NCBI GenBank assembly: GCA_027704905.1
Contig: CM051005.1
Location: forward strand, 22,346,703-22,410,702
Length of the DNA stretch: 64,000 nucleotides
Direction of reading: 5' to 3'
DNA from: Muraenolepis orangiensis
Lineage: Eukaryota; Chordata; Actinopteri; Gadiformes; Muraenolepididae
Within the stretch, counting starts at the first letter, position 1; the number at the start of each line of letters is the position of its first letter. The position numbers and the translations under genes were made by a program. Below the pieces are notes generated by a model, which ran no database searches, was not told the origin of the DNA, and was given only the letters and a program-made list of their open reading frames with translations. Below are positions 1 through 32,357 of this stretch, piece by piece.

Positions 1-428
1 ACTGTAAAACTAAATCCCATTGTAGTTCAAAAAAAATGTATTCTGTATGTCAATTCACAATTACAGGAAAAGCAATTCCTCCACACACCACCTTAAAAAT
101 ATTGAGATTAATTATTAAAAATAAGTATGTATATTTTTTTATATTTAGTGATATGTTGTAATTGTATGTTTTTATGCGTGTTTTACTGACGTGACATGGC
201 CCTATAAACAGTAGTGCAAATTGCACAAAATTTGTAATTTGCCCCACCGAAATATGTATATATTCAATATTCTTTTTTATGGCAATTTTCAGACTTGTTT
301 ATTTTGTTCGGTTTAGTTTTCTTTGACATCATTTACATTTTTTATTGTTTGTATGGGTGTCTTGAGGATTGCGCGTCACTTTCGATGACAACAAAAGGCA
401 TTCTTCTGATTCTGATTTCCCCTCCCAG
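1..428 (+). other. Intron or upstream sequence of phlpp1
   Basis: AT-rich sequence with no supported exon. It ends in a pyrimidine-rich tract and an AG at 427-428, which forms the acceptor of the first phlpp1 exon in the window. Confidence 0.6.
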
Positions 429-8749
<8,321 letters not shown>

Positions 8750-9404
8750 GGCGCTGTGGTCCCCCCTCCCCCCCCTCTACCCAACAGCCCCGGGTGCCAT
8801 GGCGACCGCCGGCCGTCACCCACTTGCCACTTTTTGATTTAGCGTTCTTTGCATCGCATTGCTAGCGTTCGTCGCATCGCATCGCTCCGGCGGCCGTTGA
8901 ACACGGTGTACCGAGATTGCATAACATTACTTTAGTTCCACTGCACTTTTCTTTCACTACACTCATCACACGCTTCCAGTGCGCAACCGCTAACCACACA
9001 ACAGGCCCACGGAACCGCCGGCCTTGCGCTAGCATGCTAGCATCACATTGAGCTCCTCCTCTTTTTCCCTGGTCGTAGCAAGTTGTCGGGACAGCAAAAA
9101 AACAGAAAATAAAGCAAACGAGCCCTTTAAATGACACCACTTCTTAAGTCCCTTTTGGAAACACCCACCAAGTGGTGCAATTCTAAAACGTTTTAAAGTT
9201 TTTTCTACATTCATTCATTCATCCAACCAACCACACCAACCACCAACCACTGATGTCTCTACAATCGTGCTAGCCTGCCACCACATGTTCATAATGGATA
9301 AACATGTCCATGTCCGTGTCTGTGTCTGTTTTTTAAGAACTGACCATATCTTATATTGTGATGTAGGGGAATGTTGCTGGAAGATCTTTATATCAAAAAA
9401 AGAA
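8750..9404 (+). other. phlpp1: phlpp1 3' UTR
   Basis: Non-coding sequence after the phlpp1 stop. The first 60 bases are C-rich, then AT content rises. An AATAAA lies at 9108-9113. No other gene seen. Confidence 0.6.
9108..9113 (+). terminator. phlpp1: Candidate poly(A) signal of phlpp1
   Basis: AATAAA 359 bases after the stop. A second AATAAA lies at 10471-10476. Which one is used cannot be told from sequence alone. Confidence 0.4.
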
Positions 9405-9425
9405 ATACATATATATATATATATA

Positions 9426-9524
<99 letters not shown>

Positions 9525-9537
9525 GTATATATATATG

Positions 9538-9574
<37 letters not shown>

Positions 9575-9682
9575 GTATATGTATGTATGTATATGTATGT
9601 ATGAATATATATATATGTATATGTGTGTATATATATATGTTTATATATAAATATATATTTGTTTATATATATATATATATAT
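9405..9682. repeat. (TA)n-rich microsatellite with GTATAT interruptions
   Basis: Nearly 280 bases of TA, TG and TATG repeats. The short open frames read across it are artefacts. Confidence 0.95.
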
Positions 9683-10090
9683 GTATACCAATAATACCAC
9701 GCTTAACTGTTGTAGATAGGGCACTTTAAAGACTCTATTTCATCGGAAAATCATGGCTCTTGGCCTGTAAAATGGCATAGAAATTGTTGGTAGAAATTGA
9801 AAGACTAACTCCTAGGAGTTGCACACTCTTTATGGTGACTTAGTCACTTTACTTACTAATCTTCTCTGAGAGAAATGGTGATTGTTTTGGTTTTGTTGTT
9901 TTTTTGGGGGGTTTTGTTTTTTTTTCCAATTATTGTAAATAAGAGAAATGTTATATACTGACACTTTTAAAGCAACCGTGTACCTTCATGTTTGTCGGTG
10001 AATGGTTTTAGCAGTAGGAAAGATTTATGGTTTATGTAGTGACTTATACTGTGGAGACAACGTTCTCCTTTCTCCCGCATTCTAGTCCAA

Positions 10091-10126
<36 letters not shown>

Positions 10127-10142
10127 CCCCCCCCCCCCCACA

Positions 10143-10179
<37 letters not shown>

Positions 10180-10649
10180 ATGCAATGTTTAAAAAAGCTC
10201 AAACACATGCATACAATATGCTCACACAAATGGTTTGCTCCTCCCTGTTGTTTGACTTGTAGTCGTCACACTGATCTAGTTAGTCACACGTTTGTTTAGT
10301 TTATTAGCATGCACAAATGCCCCCCCCCCCCCACACACACACACACACACACCCACCAAGAGTTTTGAGTGCCACTGTTCACCTGCTGTAACTGTTATCA
10401 CCGGCATGACTGTGTCAAGTGAAACAAACCAATATATACAACAAGTTCAACGAGTTCCTGTCTTTGGTATAATAAATCCTACATTTGTGAATATAACTCA
10501 TTCTGTCCTGTGCTTCTTATTTGAGTCAATTATAAATTCATATGTTATGTTTGTTTGTATAGGATACAGTTTCGCTTCATTTGGCAAAGAACATGTTTTG
10601 TCTTGTGTTTGTATTTAATTTGGAGGATAGAATGCAGACCATATAAGTA

Positions 10650-10705
10650 AGTTGTCTATTTTATTTGTATAGCCCTTAATCACAGTTAGTCTCAAAGCCT
10701 AGCCC
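10650..10705 (+). repeat. Interspersed repeat, TTATTTGTATAGCCCTTAAT type
   Basis: Shares ATTTGTATAGC, CTTAATCACAGTT and AGTCTCAAAG with the copy at 10950-11025. A common fish repeat end; family not assigned. Confidence 0.5.
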
Positions 10706-10949
10706 CCCTAAGGGCAAGTATGGTCCATTTCAGTAGTAATTACATTACATCACCAGCAGAGGGTGATCCTATACAACCAAGTGATGTACAGTAGTCCAGC
10801 ACTACCTGCTTTGCGTCCAGTATTTGAAAATATATCACTATTCAGTTTTTAATGCCACAAAAAGAAAGACCATTGATACATATTGCTATTTTAAATTTTT
10901 TTTAATTTTCCATCAGTAGGCCTACGGAATTCCTCTTTTGAGTCCTGCG

Positions 10950-11025
10950 TCAAGTCAAGTCAAGTCAATTTTATTTGTATAGCACTTAATCACAGTTATA
11001 GTCTCAAAGGGCTTCACATGCCACA
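10950..11025 (+). repeat. Interspersed repeat abutting the mep1b stop codon
   Basis: Starts with tandem TCAAG units and continues TTTTATTTGTATAGCACTTA to near the mep1b stop at 11029-11031. On the minus strand it contains AATAAA (10970-10975), so it may supply the mep1b poly(A) signal. Confidence 0.6.
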
Positions 11026-11028
11026 TGT

Positions 11029-23029
<12,001 letters not shown>

Positions 23030-23283
23030 GTCGGTGAGAAAATGTCCTTCTACATCAGACACTTAAAGTCTCTGACTGTTCGCTGAAACTCTTAAAATTC
23101 TTATCATAAACAATAGTGTGTGTAATCACCAAATCAATTATTAACAGTGATAGGACACTGGGCCAAGAGCCCTTTCTACTTTTGCCATCTTCTTTCAAAT
23201 CTAAAGTTGCACAAATCGTAAACGTTATTGTGGATTTAATTTATTCTCATATGTTATATTGTCATTATTGTCATTGGAGAAAT

Positions 23284-23685
23284 TGTCACAAGGGGGTAGT
23301 TTGGTAGGACCCAGAACGCAGACACAGTGAGGCTATAACGTGAAGCTTTATTATAAAAGACAACAGAGTGATCGGGGACAGGCCAGGGGTCTGGATACCG
23401 GGAAGTCGATCAGCGTAGTACCGGGTAGCGACAGGTATAGACCGGCGAGTGACGCGGGACAGGCAAGTAATCTGGATACCGGGACATCGGCTTAACGATT
23501 CCGTCCAGAATGTACAAAGTACACAGTACGACCTAGCCCCGAAGTAACGGGACGCCACGGTATATATACCCCAGGTGAGGTGATTACCCTAATTACCATC
23601 GGCAATAGGCCTATATCACACTTCCTGCTTCCGGAGCCGTGAGCAGTGTACTCTTACTTCCGGTAGTTACCCTAGATACGTGACA
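23284..23685. mobile_element. Possible solo LTR or short transposon, copy A
   Basis: A 402-bp block bounded by TGTCACAAGG and TACGTGACA, with TATATATACC inside. TG...CA ends suggest a solo LTR, but I see no target duplication. The matching block in copy B is 30077-30479. Confidence 0.35.
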
Positions 23686-24053
23686 AACTGTGGCCGCCTC
23701 CCCTCCTCTCTGTTGTTGTAGTGAACCGGCTGCTCAACGTCTAAACAGAGACAGCCCTACCTCAGTTTACACCATTTACCCAAAGACAAACTCCTCCGCA
23801 AGTCTTGTGTGAGGCTGATAAGGAGGATGAAGGTCCCTCGTTTCATGTTCTCAGGGGTAGCGCGTATGTCTGCAGTTTGCACTTTGACAAGGAGAGCATA
23901 TATGTCTCGAAAGGTGGGCGGAATAGGCTAATAATGTCGGGTATGTGTGTGATTAAAAGCACTGGTCCTGACCCCCACACACACTCCATCTCTCATCCGA
24001 ATAGAGCCACATATTGTCGGGTAAGTGTGTGATTTAAAGCACTGGTCCCAAGT

Positions 24054-24180
24054 AGGGCTGGGCGATACGGACCAAAACCCGGTATTTTTTGGCTGCATCG
24101 CGATATACGATATATACGATATATAGATCGATAGATATCGATATATATATAGATATATACATATCTCTATCTATCTATAG
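24054..24180. repeat. Interspersed repeat starting AGGGCTGGGCGATACGG
   Basis: This opening and the following CGATATACGATATATA-type sequence are typical of a common fish repeat. Repeated in copy B near 30846-30975. Confidence 0.5.
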
Positions 24181-24419
24181 GTATTTTATACAAATTCGGT
24201 TTTAACTCAATGCCACAAGTAGCACAAGCACTTTTATTTTAAGACAACTCATATTCACAAGAATAACAGGCATTCCCTTTTAGAAAATATACAGCTGCAC
24301 ACTACATATTAACACGTAAATGAAAAGGTACATTGAAATAATCGAAATCCATCAAATAAATCGCCTATATTATATACATAGGCATACCTCTGCTTCGACA
24401 CAAAATCACCTTCGTTATT

Positions 24420-24545
24420 CAAGATTACTTTATTTATCCGGAGGGAAATTAAGGTGCAACAGTTGAGACAGGGGGAATAAATGCACACAAAGTATACTAA
24501 TACCTAAAAACGAAATAACAACAAAATAAACTAAACTAGTATAAA
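24420..24545 (-). repeat. LINE 3' tail fragment, copy A
   Basis: Reverse complement of the 40780-40850 segment: ATTACTTTATTTATCCGGAG, GGAAATTAAGGTGCAACAG. The copy B equivalent is near 31213-31335. Confidence 0.6.
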
Positions 24546-27292
24546 CAAAATATAACTAAATTAAATCTAAATGTATGTGTTATATGGCGATATATCCAGA
24601 TAGAGCCGCAAGACACAATGTCGGGGAATTGTATGATTCGGATTTAGACTTCTTCACTGTAGAGTGTTCATTCACTAGTCGAACCACATCGTCTTGACTG
24701 ACTTTTGGAAGGTTGTGCAGCGATGTTGTCCAGCGATAACTGTCCGCCATGGTGAATGCCAAGCTGAATGCATAAACCGGAACTTGGGATACACTGCTCC
24801 GGCGGGTTCTTCCGGCGTTCTAATCTACTGTGATATAGGCCTATTGCCGGCAGGTGTGTGTGCGCTGCCAAAGCCCGGCTTGCCACGCCCCTCTCAACCA
24901 CGTAACCGTGACAGAATACTGTGGGAGAACACTGACGAGCTAAATAGTGTTCTGCCATAGACATTGAACTCGAAGCAGGAAGCATGAATAGAATAGCTTA
25001 CATATTTCATTGTGTATAACGGAAGCAACAGTATTATGAAGCTACAAAAGACTGAAAACTGTATTTGCGCAAACATTAATGGCAAAGTAAGCATGCTGCT
25101 CAGAAGCACTGTTCAAGGTCCCTGCATCTAGTGTTGCGTTCAGATGAAATGCATGAAGAATAACATTTCAAGGTTTAGGTAACGGTGGTTGTTGCTGAAT
25201 GGAATTCCGAAAACATTTCTGTGGCTGTTTTGATGGAGCCGAGGGGGTATTGTGATGGTCAAAGGGGGAGCGTTGATGTGTACAGCATATGTAGCTTGTT
25301 TTGTTCTTCTCCCTTCCTCTGTCGATCTGAATTCCTTGCCCATTCCTTGGCTTTATTCCTCGGCTTTATGGTGCAGTGCGACTGAACATTCACTGTTCAC
25401 ACGGCCTACATTGAGTCCTGACAAAAGTGCTATTTAACCATTGGTTTACATTTGTGGCAGGCGCACGCACGATAAATGCTCTTTGGCAGAATCTGTACAA
25501 GTAAGTCGTTTTGACAAATTGTTTCTTAACGGATGTTTTAGTGAGGCGCATGTTGGCTAGTGTTAACTAGCAAGCTAAACCTGGTTTCTGTCATCTGTGG
25601 GCAGCTGTCAGGTTGGACAGTTTCTGATATTTATTACAATATCCACACAGACAGGGGCAGGCAGAGACGTAGTCGAGACAGGCAGTAGATCGGGGAACCA
25701 GGCAGGGCAGACAAACCAGGCAGGGACAAGATGTCCTTGACCAAGTCAATCTTAACGATATTTGCCAACTGTTTGTATTTGTGAATGATCGATGTAGGGA
25801 TCTGTTTGGATTGTTTAAATAGACACTACACAAAAAACAAAGGATACTTAGAGAAGGAAATTAGGTAATATTCTGAAACTAGTAGGCCTTCTGAATATAA
25901 TAAACATGTCTATGTTGGATGGAAAATGCATAACTTTTCCGTTAACAGATAATTTCCTAAAGTTCACTTTCTATTAGTCTTTGATATTTTTATCATTTGG
26001 ATCAAATGAGTTATGGCTCCCTGCTGCTCCTGTATGGTCACTACAGAGACTGCAGGGAGTCGTAACATCTCCTTCCCTGAGAGGGTTCCTACAGGAAACC
26101 AAAAACAAACGACAAAGACCCCTTTTGCAACCCCGTCCCATCTCTGGTTTTCCAGCATCCTAGGGCCCTAAGGAAACAAAGACAACACGATTTAAACAAA
26201 ACCGATTATTCAAGCCCTTGAAAGACCATCAGCAATTATGTTCTGCATTTAAGGGTTAAGCACATCCAAATGGTTCCTCGGATGTACTTGACCCTTAAAT
26301 GCATGGATGTTTCCCCAAACATTCCTTCATACCTCGGGTCGTTAGTGACCTGTTACTTATCTAACACCCATAACACGCTATACATTGAAATAATACTGCA
26401 TGTAAATGTTTCAAACCACTTTTTTCAAATAGCACAACATATTTTTGCTCTATTTTGATAACTTTACACGTCAACATTAAAAAATATAAATGGGCCTAAT
26501 GCTACATTGAAATCCATCCATCCATCGTCTACCGCTTATCCGGATCAGGTCTCGGCTACATTGAAATGTCAACATAAAAAAATATATGAACGGGCCTGAC
26601 GCTCATTGGTCATTTTCCCTCCAAATGAGTCGGCACAGTAATCCCAAACCACACCCACTGTCTTGTGGTCTGTGCGACGGTTCTGCGCATCGCACGCAGT
26701 GGATCCACTGTTTTGCCATCAAGTGTGGATGTGCAAATCTGACGCCTTCCACTTTCGCGGTAGTTCTTCGGCTTCTTCGCCGGGTCTCTCTCTCTCTGGT
26801 GGAGCTACAGATTTTCAGGGCTTTTTGTTGCTTTTGGAAGGCACCTGCTTTCTTCTGTCCAGATGGTTGTCTCATGCTAACGTTTTAATCTTTGAGCTGA
26901 GATCATCTTTTCAGTGTCTGATCCATCTGACTCATCACTTTGCAACACCTTTGTAATCCTCATCATCAATTGTGTCATCCACACAGGCCCGGCGCCTCCT
27001 AAGGCCGAGTTGGCAAATGCCTCCGGCTTCGCTAAACAAATATTTTTTATAACTCTCTAAAACTTGTTAACGTTTTAGAGGACACATTACGTGCCAGTGA
27101 TCATATAACCAATCAAAATCACAGATTTCGATAGCCCCCCCCCCCTCTCCAGCAATAGGAATAGGAATAGGAATCTACTACTTCAGTTAGTAGACTCCCC
27201 CCCCCCCCCCCATTTCACTTCACGATCGCGACAACATCTGTTTTTACATTTTGACTCTGAAAATGTGTTAAACGGTGAAAAGGGCCCAACAA

Positions 27293-27700
27293 CGCCTGTA
27301 TTTCCTCAGGCGTAAAAGGCGAAATTCAGCATGGGCCCCCGCATCCTGAGAACATTCTACACCGGCACAATTGAGAGTGTTCTTACAGGGTGTATCACCG
27401 CCTGGTACGGGAAATGCACCGCACTCGAGTGCAGAGCGCTTCAAAGGGTGGTGCGGACGGCCCAGTATATCGTTGGAGGTGAGCTCCCCTCCCTCCTGGA
27501 TATATACAACAAGCGGTGCATGGCCAAGGACAAACGCATCATAACAGACATTGCCCACCCTAGCCACAAACTGTATTCACTTTTACCGTCAGGCAGGCGA
27601 TACCGCAGTATCAAGTGCCGCACAAATAGACTTAGAGATAGCTTCCACAGTCAGGCCATCAGGCTGCTGAACAAGGGTGTATAGCATATAACAATGTATA
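27293..27700 (+). mobile_element. L2-type LINE 3' fragment, copy A
   Basis: Encodes the C-terminal end of a LINE reverse transcriptase: MGPRILRTFYTGTIESVLTG, RTAQYIVGGELPSLLDIYNK, SGRRYRSIKCRTNRLRDSFH. 5' truncated. Confidence 0.85.
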
Positions 27701-28320
27701 TTTTACATTACATTTACATTTAGGGCATTTGGCTTTTATCCAAAGCGACTTACAAGGTGTACATTTGTTGAAGCAGATAATAGCATAACGCTGAGGTACG
27801 CAAACATAAAAATAGAGCAGTTCACAAGTATTCATATTAACAAGATGAATAACACAATTTCGTACTGCCAGGTCACCTGCTTAAGTAGCTGTGATGAGAG
27901 TGTGTTATCAACATTAAGGATATACACTTGCTAGAATATACAACATGCTAAGAGCTATTAATGTCAGGACTTAAGCAAGTTAGGGGTTCACAAAGGAGAA
28001 GGAGGGTTCAAGGAGAGTCCAGGTGGACTCTGAACAGGTGGGTCTTGAGTCTCTTGCGGAAGCTGGCGAGGGACTCTGCCGTCCTGACATGAGACGGGAG
28101 TTCATTCCACCACTGTGGAGCCAGAGCCGTGAAGAGCTGGGTCTTGGACGAGCGATGCTTGGTTGTCATCAGTGAAGGTCGAACGAGTCGCCTGGCAGAA
28201 GTTGAGCGGAGCGCTCTGGCTGGGATGTAGGGCTTGACCAACGCCTGGAGGTAGGCTGGGGCAGTTCCATTGACTGCCCTAAAGGTCAGCACCAGAGTCT
28301 TGAACTTGATGCGAGCATTT
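27700..28320 (-). repeat. Unclassified LINE-like repeat, copy A
   Basis: Begins with TTTACATTTAGGGCATTTGG and CCAAAGCGACTTACAAGG, very common in fish. Its minus strand encodes a 94-residue frame (FRAVNGTAPAYLQALVKPYI, APQWWNELPSHVRTAESLAS) like the C-terminus of some LINE proteins. Confidence 0.55.
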
Positions 28321-28531
28321 ACCGGAAGCCCGGGATGTTGTCGGGGCCTGCCGCCTTATGGATGTTCAGCCGCTTGAAGGTGCGGTGCACATCCGCCTCC
28401 GAGATGTTCAGCAGGCTGGTCTCCTCAGGCGGCGCTGGCTTCGGCGGGCTGCCGTTCACGTTGAACCGAGCAAAAAAAGTATTTAGCTCTCCTGGGAGGG
28501 AGGTAGAGGAGTTCTCTACACAACTGGTTCT
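28321..28531 (-). mobile_element. L2-type LINE fragment cut by the duplication junction
   Basis: Minus strand encodes the linker before the reverse transcriptase (LPGELNTFFARFNVNGSPPK, IHKAAGPDNIPG). Cut off at the junction here; complete to about 35577 at the end of copy B. Confidence 0.75.
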
Positions 28532-29043
28532 GGTAGCTTACACTTGTAAACTACAAGGTTCTTTAGTGAAATTTGTGAAAGGAGGCCAAAAGCTCCACAC
28601 GCATAATGGTGAACTTTGTAATATGCCTTGTTCCTGTTTCAATATTGTAATATGCCTTGTTCCTGTTTCAATATTGTAATATGCCTTGTTCCTGTTTCAA
28701 TATTGGTTATCAGCAACCCTTTCCAAATCCTCTAATATTATAATTGCATACGGTTTGCTCCATGTAACCATTTAATCCCATTGTAATTTATTATAAATGC
28801 TGTATTAGACAAGTGAGCTACGTGTGAGTGGTTTGGCCTGGTCTGCATATGGTCTAATTGTAATTTAGTAGTTGGTCTCTGTTGGGAACAGAATAAATGT
28901 CTAAATCAATGATTAAATCATCAACCACTGTGAGGGGAGGAGCATCTGATACATTTCCTACCGTTTTGGAGGATTCTCCCAACGTCGTGAACAGGGAGTC
29001 TTTATAGTGTCCTGGGGGGTACTTTACCACGCTATTCTCTTAC

Positions 29044-29122
29044 CCAGGTTGTCCTCCATGTAGTATGGAACCATCTTAGGCCACCTGTATTGTTCCCCGA
29101 TTATGGAGTTTCGGGATTGCCT
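29044..29122 (-). CDS. mep1b: Duplicate mep1b exon 5 (copy B)
   Basis: Same as copy A except one codon, so YMEDD becomes YMEDN. Donor GTAAGA kept. Phase 1 at its end would join exon 6 correctly if all of copy A were skipped. Confidence 0.75.
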
Positions 29123-29234
29123 CTGGAGTAGCGGTCGAAGGTGTCCAGAGAGCGGTGAAAAAAGAGAAAAATTAGCTAATGGGTAACCACAGGTTTCCAC
29201 TGTGAAGATCAAAGCTAATGAGCTAGGGACGTAC

Positions 29235-29278
29235 CTCATCAAGCACAATATCCCCCTCCACGAGGTTCAAGCCGGCCT
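29235..29278 (-). CDS. mep1b: Duplicate mep1b exon 4 (copy B)
   Basis: Identical to copy A exon 4 with both splice signals intact. Confidence 0.75.
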
Positions 29279-29405
29279 CTGTGGACACCAAGAACAATTA
29301 GTTTCAGTTTGGGATTCAGTGGAATATGGTCTGCTTTTTAATTAATTTATATAAAGCTTTATACTTGATCTCAAATTTATTTATTACAATGTGGGTTTTT
29401 CAAAC

Positions 29406-29456
29406 CTTCATTGATATCGAAAATATCAAGATCCCGCCCGCCATCAATGTCATATT
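29406..29456 (-). CDS. mep1b: Duplicate mep1b exon 3 (copy B)
   Basis: Same propeptide exon as copy A. The upstream intron differs by one base (TTCAG instead of TTAAG on +). Confidence 0.75.
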
Positions 29457-29629
29457 CTGTGGAAAAGATTTCAGTTATAAAGTATTGAAAGAGGGTCACA
29501 TTCCAAGCCTAACATTTAAATGTATATTTATTAAGATATATATATAATCTATTTCAAATGGATAAAGGCAATCAACTTTTTTTGGTATATTTAGAATGAA
29601 ATCAAGTGTCAATATTGTCTATCACCTAC

Positions 29630-29648
29630 CCAATACTTTTGCTGTTGG
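29630..29648 (-). CDS. mep1b: Duplicate mep1b exon 2 (copy B), micro-exon
   Basis: 19-nt exon identical to copy A with both splice sites kept. Confidence 0.6.
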
Positions 29649-29748
29649 CTGTGTAAGAAATTGAAAATTGTATTCAGATTAGATTCATTAATACAGTAAT
29701 GATGCCCGTATGTATGTACGTATGTGTATATATATAATGATTACTTAC

Positions 29749-29820
29749 CAAGCAATAGATACAGGCAAACAAGAGGCATACTATGTCAAAAACGAACAAA
29801 ACTTGTTTCTGTCCTTCCAT
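29749..29820 (-). CDS. mep1b: Duplicate mep1b exon 1 (copy B)
   Basis: Same MEGQKQVLFVFDIVCLLFAC frame and GTAAGT donor as copy A. The start codon and splice site are intact, so it could act as an alternative first exon. Confidence 0.75.
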
Positions 29821-30076
29821 GTCGGTGAGAAAATGTCCTTCTACATCGGACACTTAAAGTCTCTTTGACTGTTCGCTGAAACTCTTAAAATTCTTATCAT
29901 AAACAATAGTGTGTGTAATCACCAAATCAATTATTAACAGTGATAGGACACTGGGCCAAGAGCCCTTTCTACTTTTGCCATCTTCTTTCAAATCTAAAGT
30001 TGCACAAATCGTAAACGTTATTGTGGATTTAATTTATTCTCATATGTTATATTGTCATTATTGTCATTGGAGAAAT

Positions 30077-30479
30077 TGTCACAAGGGGGTAGTTTGGTAG
30101 GACCCAGAACGCAGACACAGTGAGGCTATAACGTGAAGCTTTATTATAAAAGACAACAGAGTGATCGGGGACAGGCCAGGGGTCTGGATACCGGGAAGTC
30201 GATCAGCGTAGTACCGGGTAGCGACAGGTATAGACCGGCGAGTGACGCGGGACAGGCAAGTAATCTGGATACCGGGACATCGGCTTAACGATTCCGTCCA
30301 GAATGTACAAAGTACACAGTACGACCTAGCCCCGAAGTAACGGGACGCCACGGTATATATACCCCCAGGTGAGGTGATTACCCTAATTACCATCGGCAAT
30401 AGGCCTATATCACACTTCCTGCTTCCGGAGCCGTGAGCAGTGTACTCTTACTTCCGGTAGTTACCCCAGATACGTGACA
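30077..30479. mobile_element. Possible solo LTR or short transposon, copy B
   Basis: Duplicate of 23284-23685, with one extra C before AGGTGAGG and one substitution near the right end. Confidence 0.35.
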
Positions 30480-32183
30480 AACTGTGGCCGCCTCCCCTCC
30501 TCTCTGTTGTTGTAGTGAACCGGCTGCTCAACGTCTAAACAGAGACAGCCCTACCTCAGTTTACACCATTTACCCAAAGACAAACTCCTCCGCAAGTCTT
30601 GTGTGAGGCTGATAAGGAGGATGAAGGTCCCTCGTTTCATGTTCTCAGGGGTAGCGCGTATGTCTGCAGTTTGCACTTTGACAAGGAGAGCATATGTCTC
30701 GAAAGGTGGGCGGAATAGAGCCACATATTGTCGGGTAAGTGTGTGATTTAAAGCACTGGTCCTGACCCACACACACACTCCATCTCTCATCCGAATAGAG
30801 CCACATATTGTCGGGTAAGTGTGTGATTTAAAGCACTGGTCCCAAGTAGGGCTGGGCGATACGGACCAAAACCCGGTATTTTTTGGCTGCATCGCGATAT
30901 ACGATATATACGATATATAGATCGATAGATATCGATATATATATAGATATATACATATCTCTATCTATCTATAGGTATTTTATACAAATTTGGTTTTAAC
31001 TCAATGCCACAAGTATGTCACAAGCACTTTTATTTTAAGACAACTCATATTCACAAGAATAACAGGCATTCCCTTTTAGAAAATATACAGCTGCACACTA
31101 CATATTAACACGTAAATGAAAAGGTACATTGAAATAATCTAAATCCATCAAATTGATTGCCTATATTATATACATAGGCATACCTCTGCTTCGACACAAA
31201 ATCACCTTCGTTATTCAAGATGACTATTTATCCGGAGGGAAATTAAGGTGCAACAGTTGAGACAGGGGGAATAAATGCACACAAAGTATACTAATACCTA
31301 AAAACGAAATAACAACAAAATAAACTAAACTAGTATAAACAAAATATAACTCAATTAAATCTAAATGTATGTGTTATATGGCGATATATCCAGATAGAGC
31401 CGCAAGACACAATGTCGGGGAATTGTATGATTCGGATTTAGACTTCTTCACTGTAGAGTGTTCATTCACTAGTTGAACCACATCGTCTTGACCGACTTTT
31501 GGAAGGTTGTGCAGCGATGTTGTCCAGCGATAACTGTCCTCCATGGTGAATGCCAAGCTGAATGCATAAACCGGAACTTGGGATACACTGCTCCGGCGGG
31601 TTCTTCCGGCGTTCTAATCTACTGTGATATAGGCCTATTGCCGGCAGGTGTGTGTGCGCTGCCAAAGCCCGCGGCTTGGCCACGCCCCCTCTCAACCACC
31701 GTAACCGTGACAGAAATACTGTGGGAGAACACTGACGAGCTAAATAGTGTTCTGCCATAGACATTGAACTCGAAGCAGGAAGCATGAATAGAATAGCTTA
31801 CATATTTCATTGTGTATAACGGAAGCAACAGTATTATGAAGCTAGAAAAGACTGAAAACTGTATTTGCGCAAACATTAATGGCAAAGTAAGCATGCTGCT
31901 CAGAAGCACTGTTCAAGGTCCCTGCATCTAGTGTTGCGTTCAGATGAAATGCATGAAGAATAACATTTCAAGGTTTAGGTAACGGTGGTTGTTGCTGAAT
32001 GGAATTCCGAAAAACATTTCTGTGGCTGTTTTGATGGAGCCGAGGGGGTATTGTGATGGTCAAAGGGGGAGCGTTGATGTGTACAGCATATGTAGCTTGT
32101 TTTGTTCTTCTCCCTTCCTCTGTCGATCTGAATTCCTTGCCCATTCCTTGGCTTTATTCCTCGGCTTTATGGTGCAGTGCGAC

Positions 32184-32357
32184 TGCACCATAAAGCCGAG
32201 TGGCTAAACACACTTTTGTTTGGCACGCAGAAACGTCTGTGTTGTCATGGTGATCGAACCGTCACAAATGTTGAAATGCTTCACTAACGCATCCGTGTGC
32301 AGCATTCCGGGTGTGACGAGACATTTTGAGACTTTATAGAAGTACCTCTATGGGGAT
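32184..32357. repeat. Block present only in copy B, starting as a fold-back
   Basis: The first 19 bases are the exact inverse of the 19 bases ending at 32182 (CTCGGCTTTATGGTGCAGT), with a 3-base loop. Copy A lacks the whole block. Confidence 0.8.

Larger units (their letters stand above)
9683..11028. other. Region between the convergent phlpp1 and mep1b genes
   Basis: It holds (CA)n and (C)n tracts at 10090-10176 and 10320-10352 and two copies of a TTTTATTTGTATAGC repeat. No open frame here resembles a protein. Confidence 0.5.
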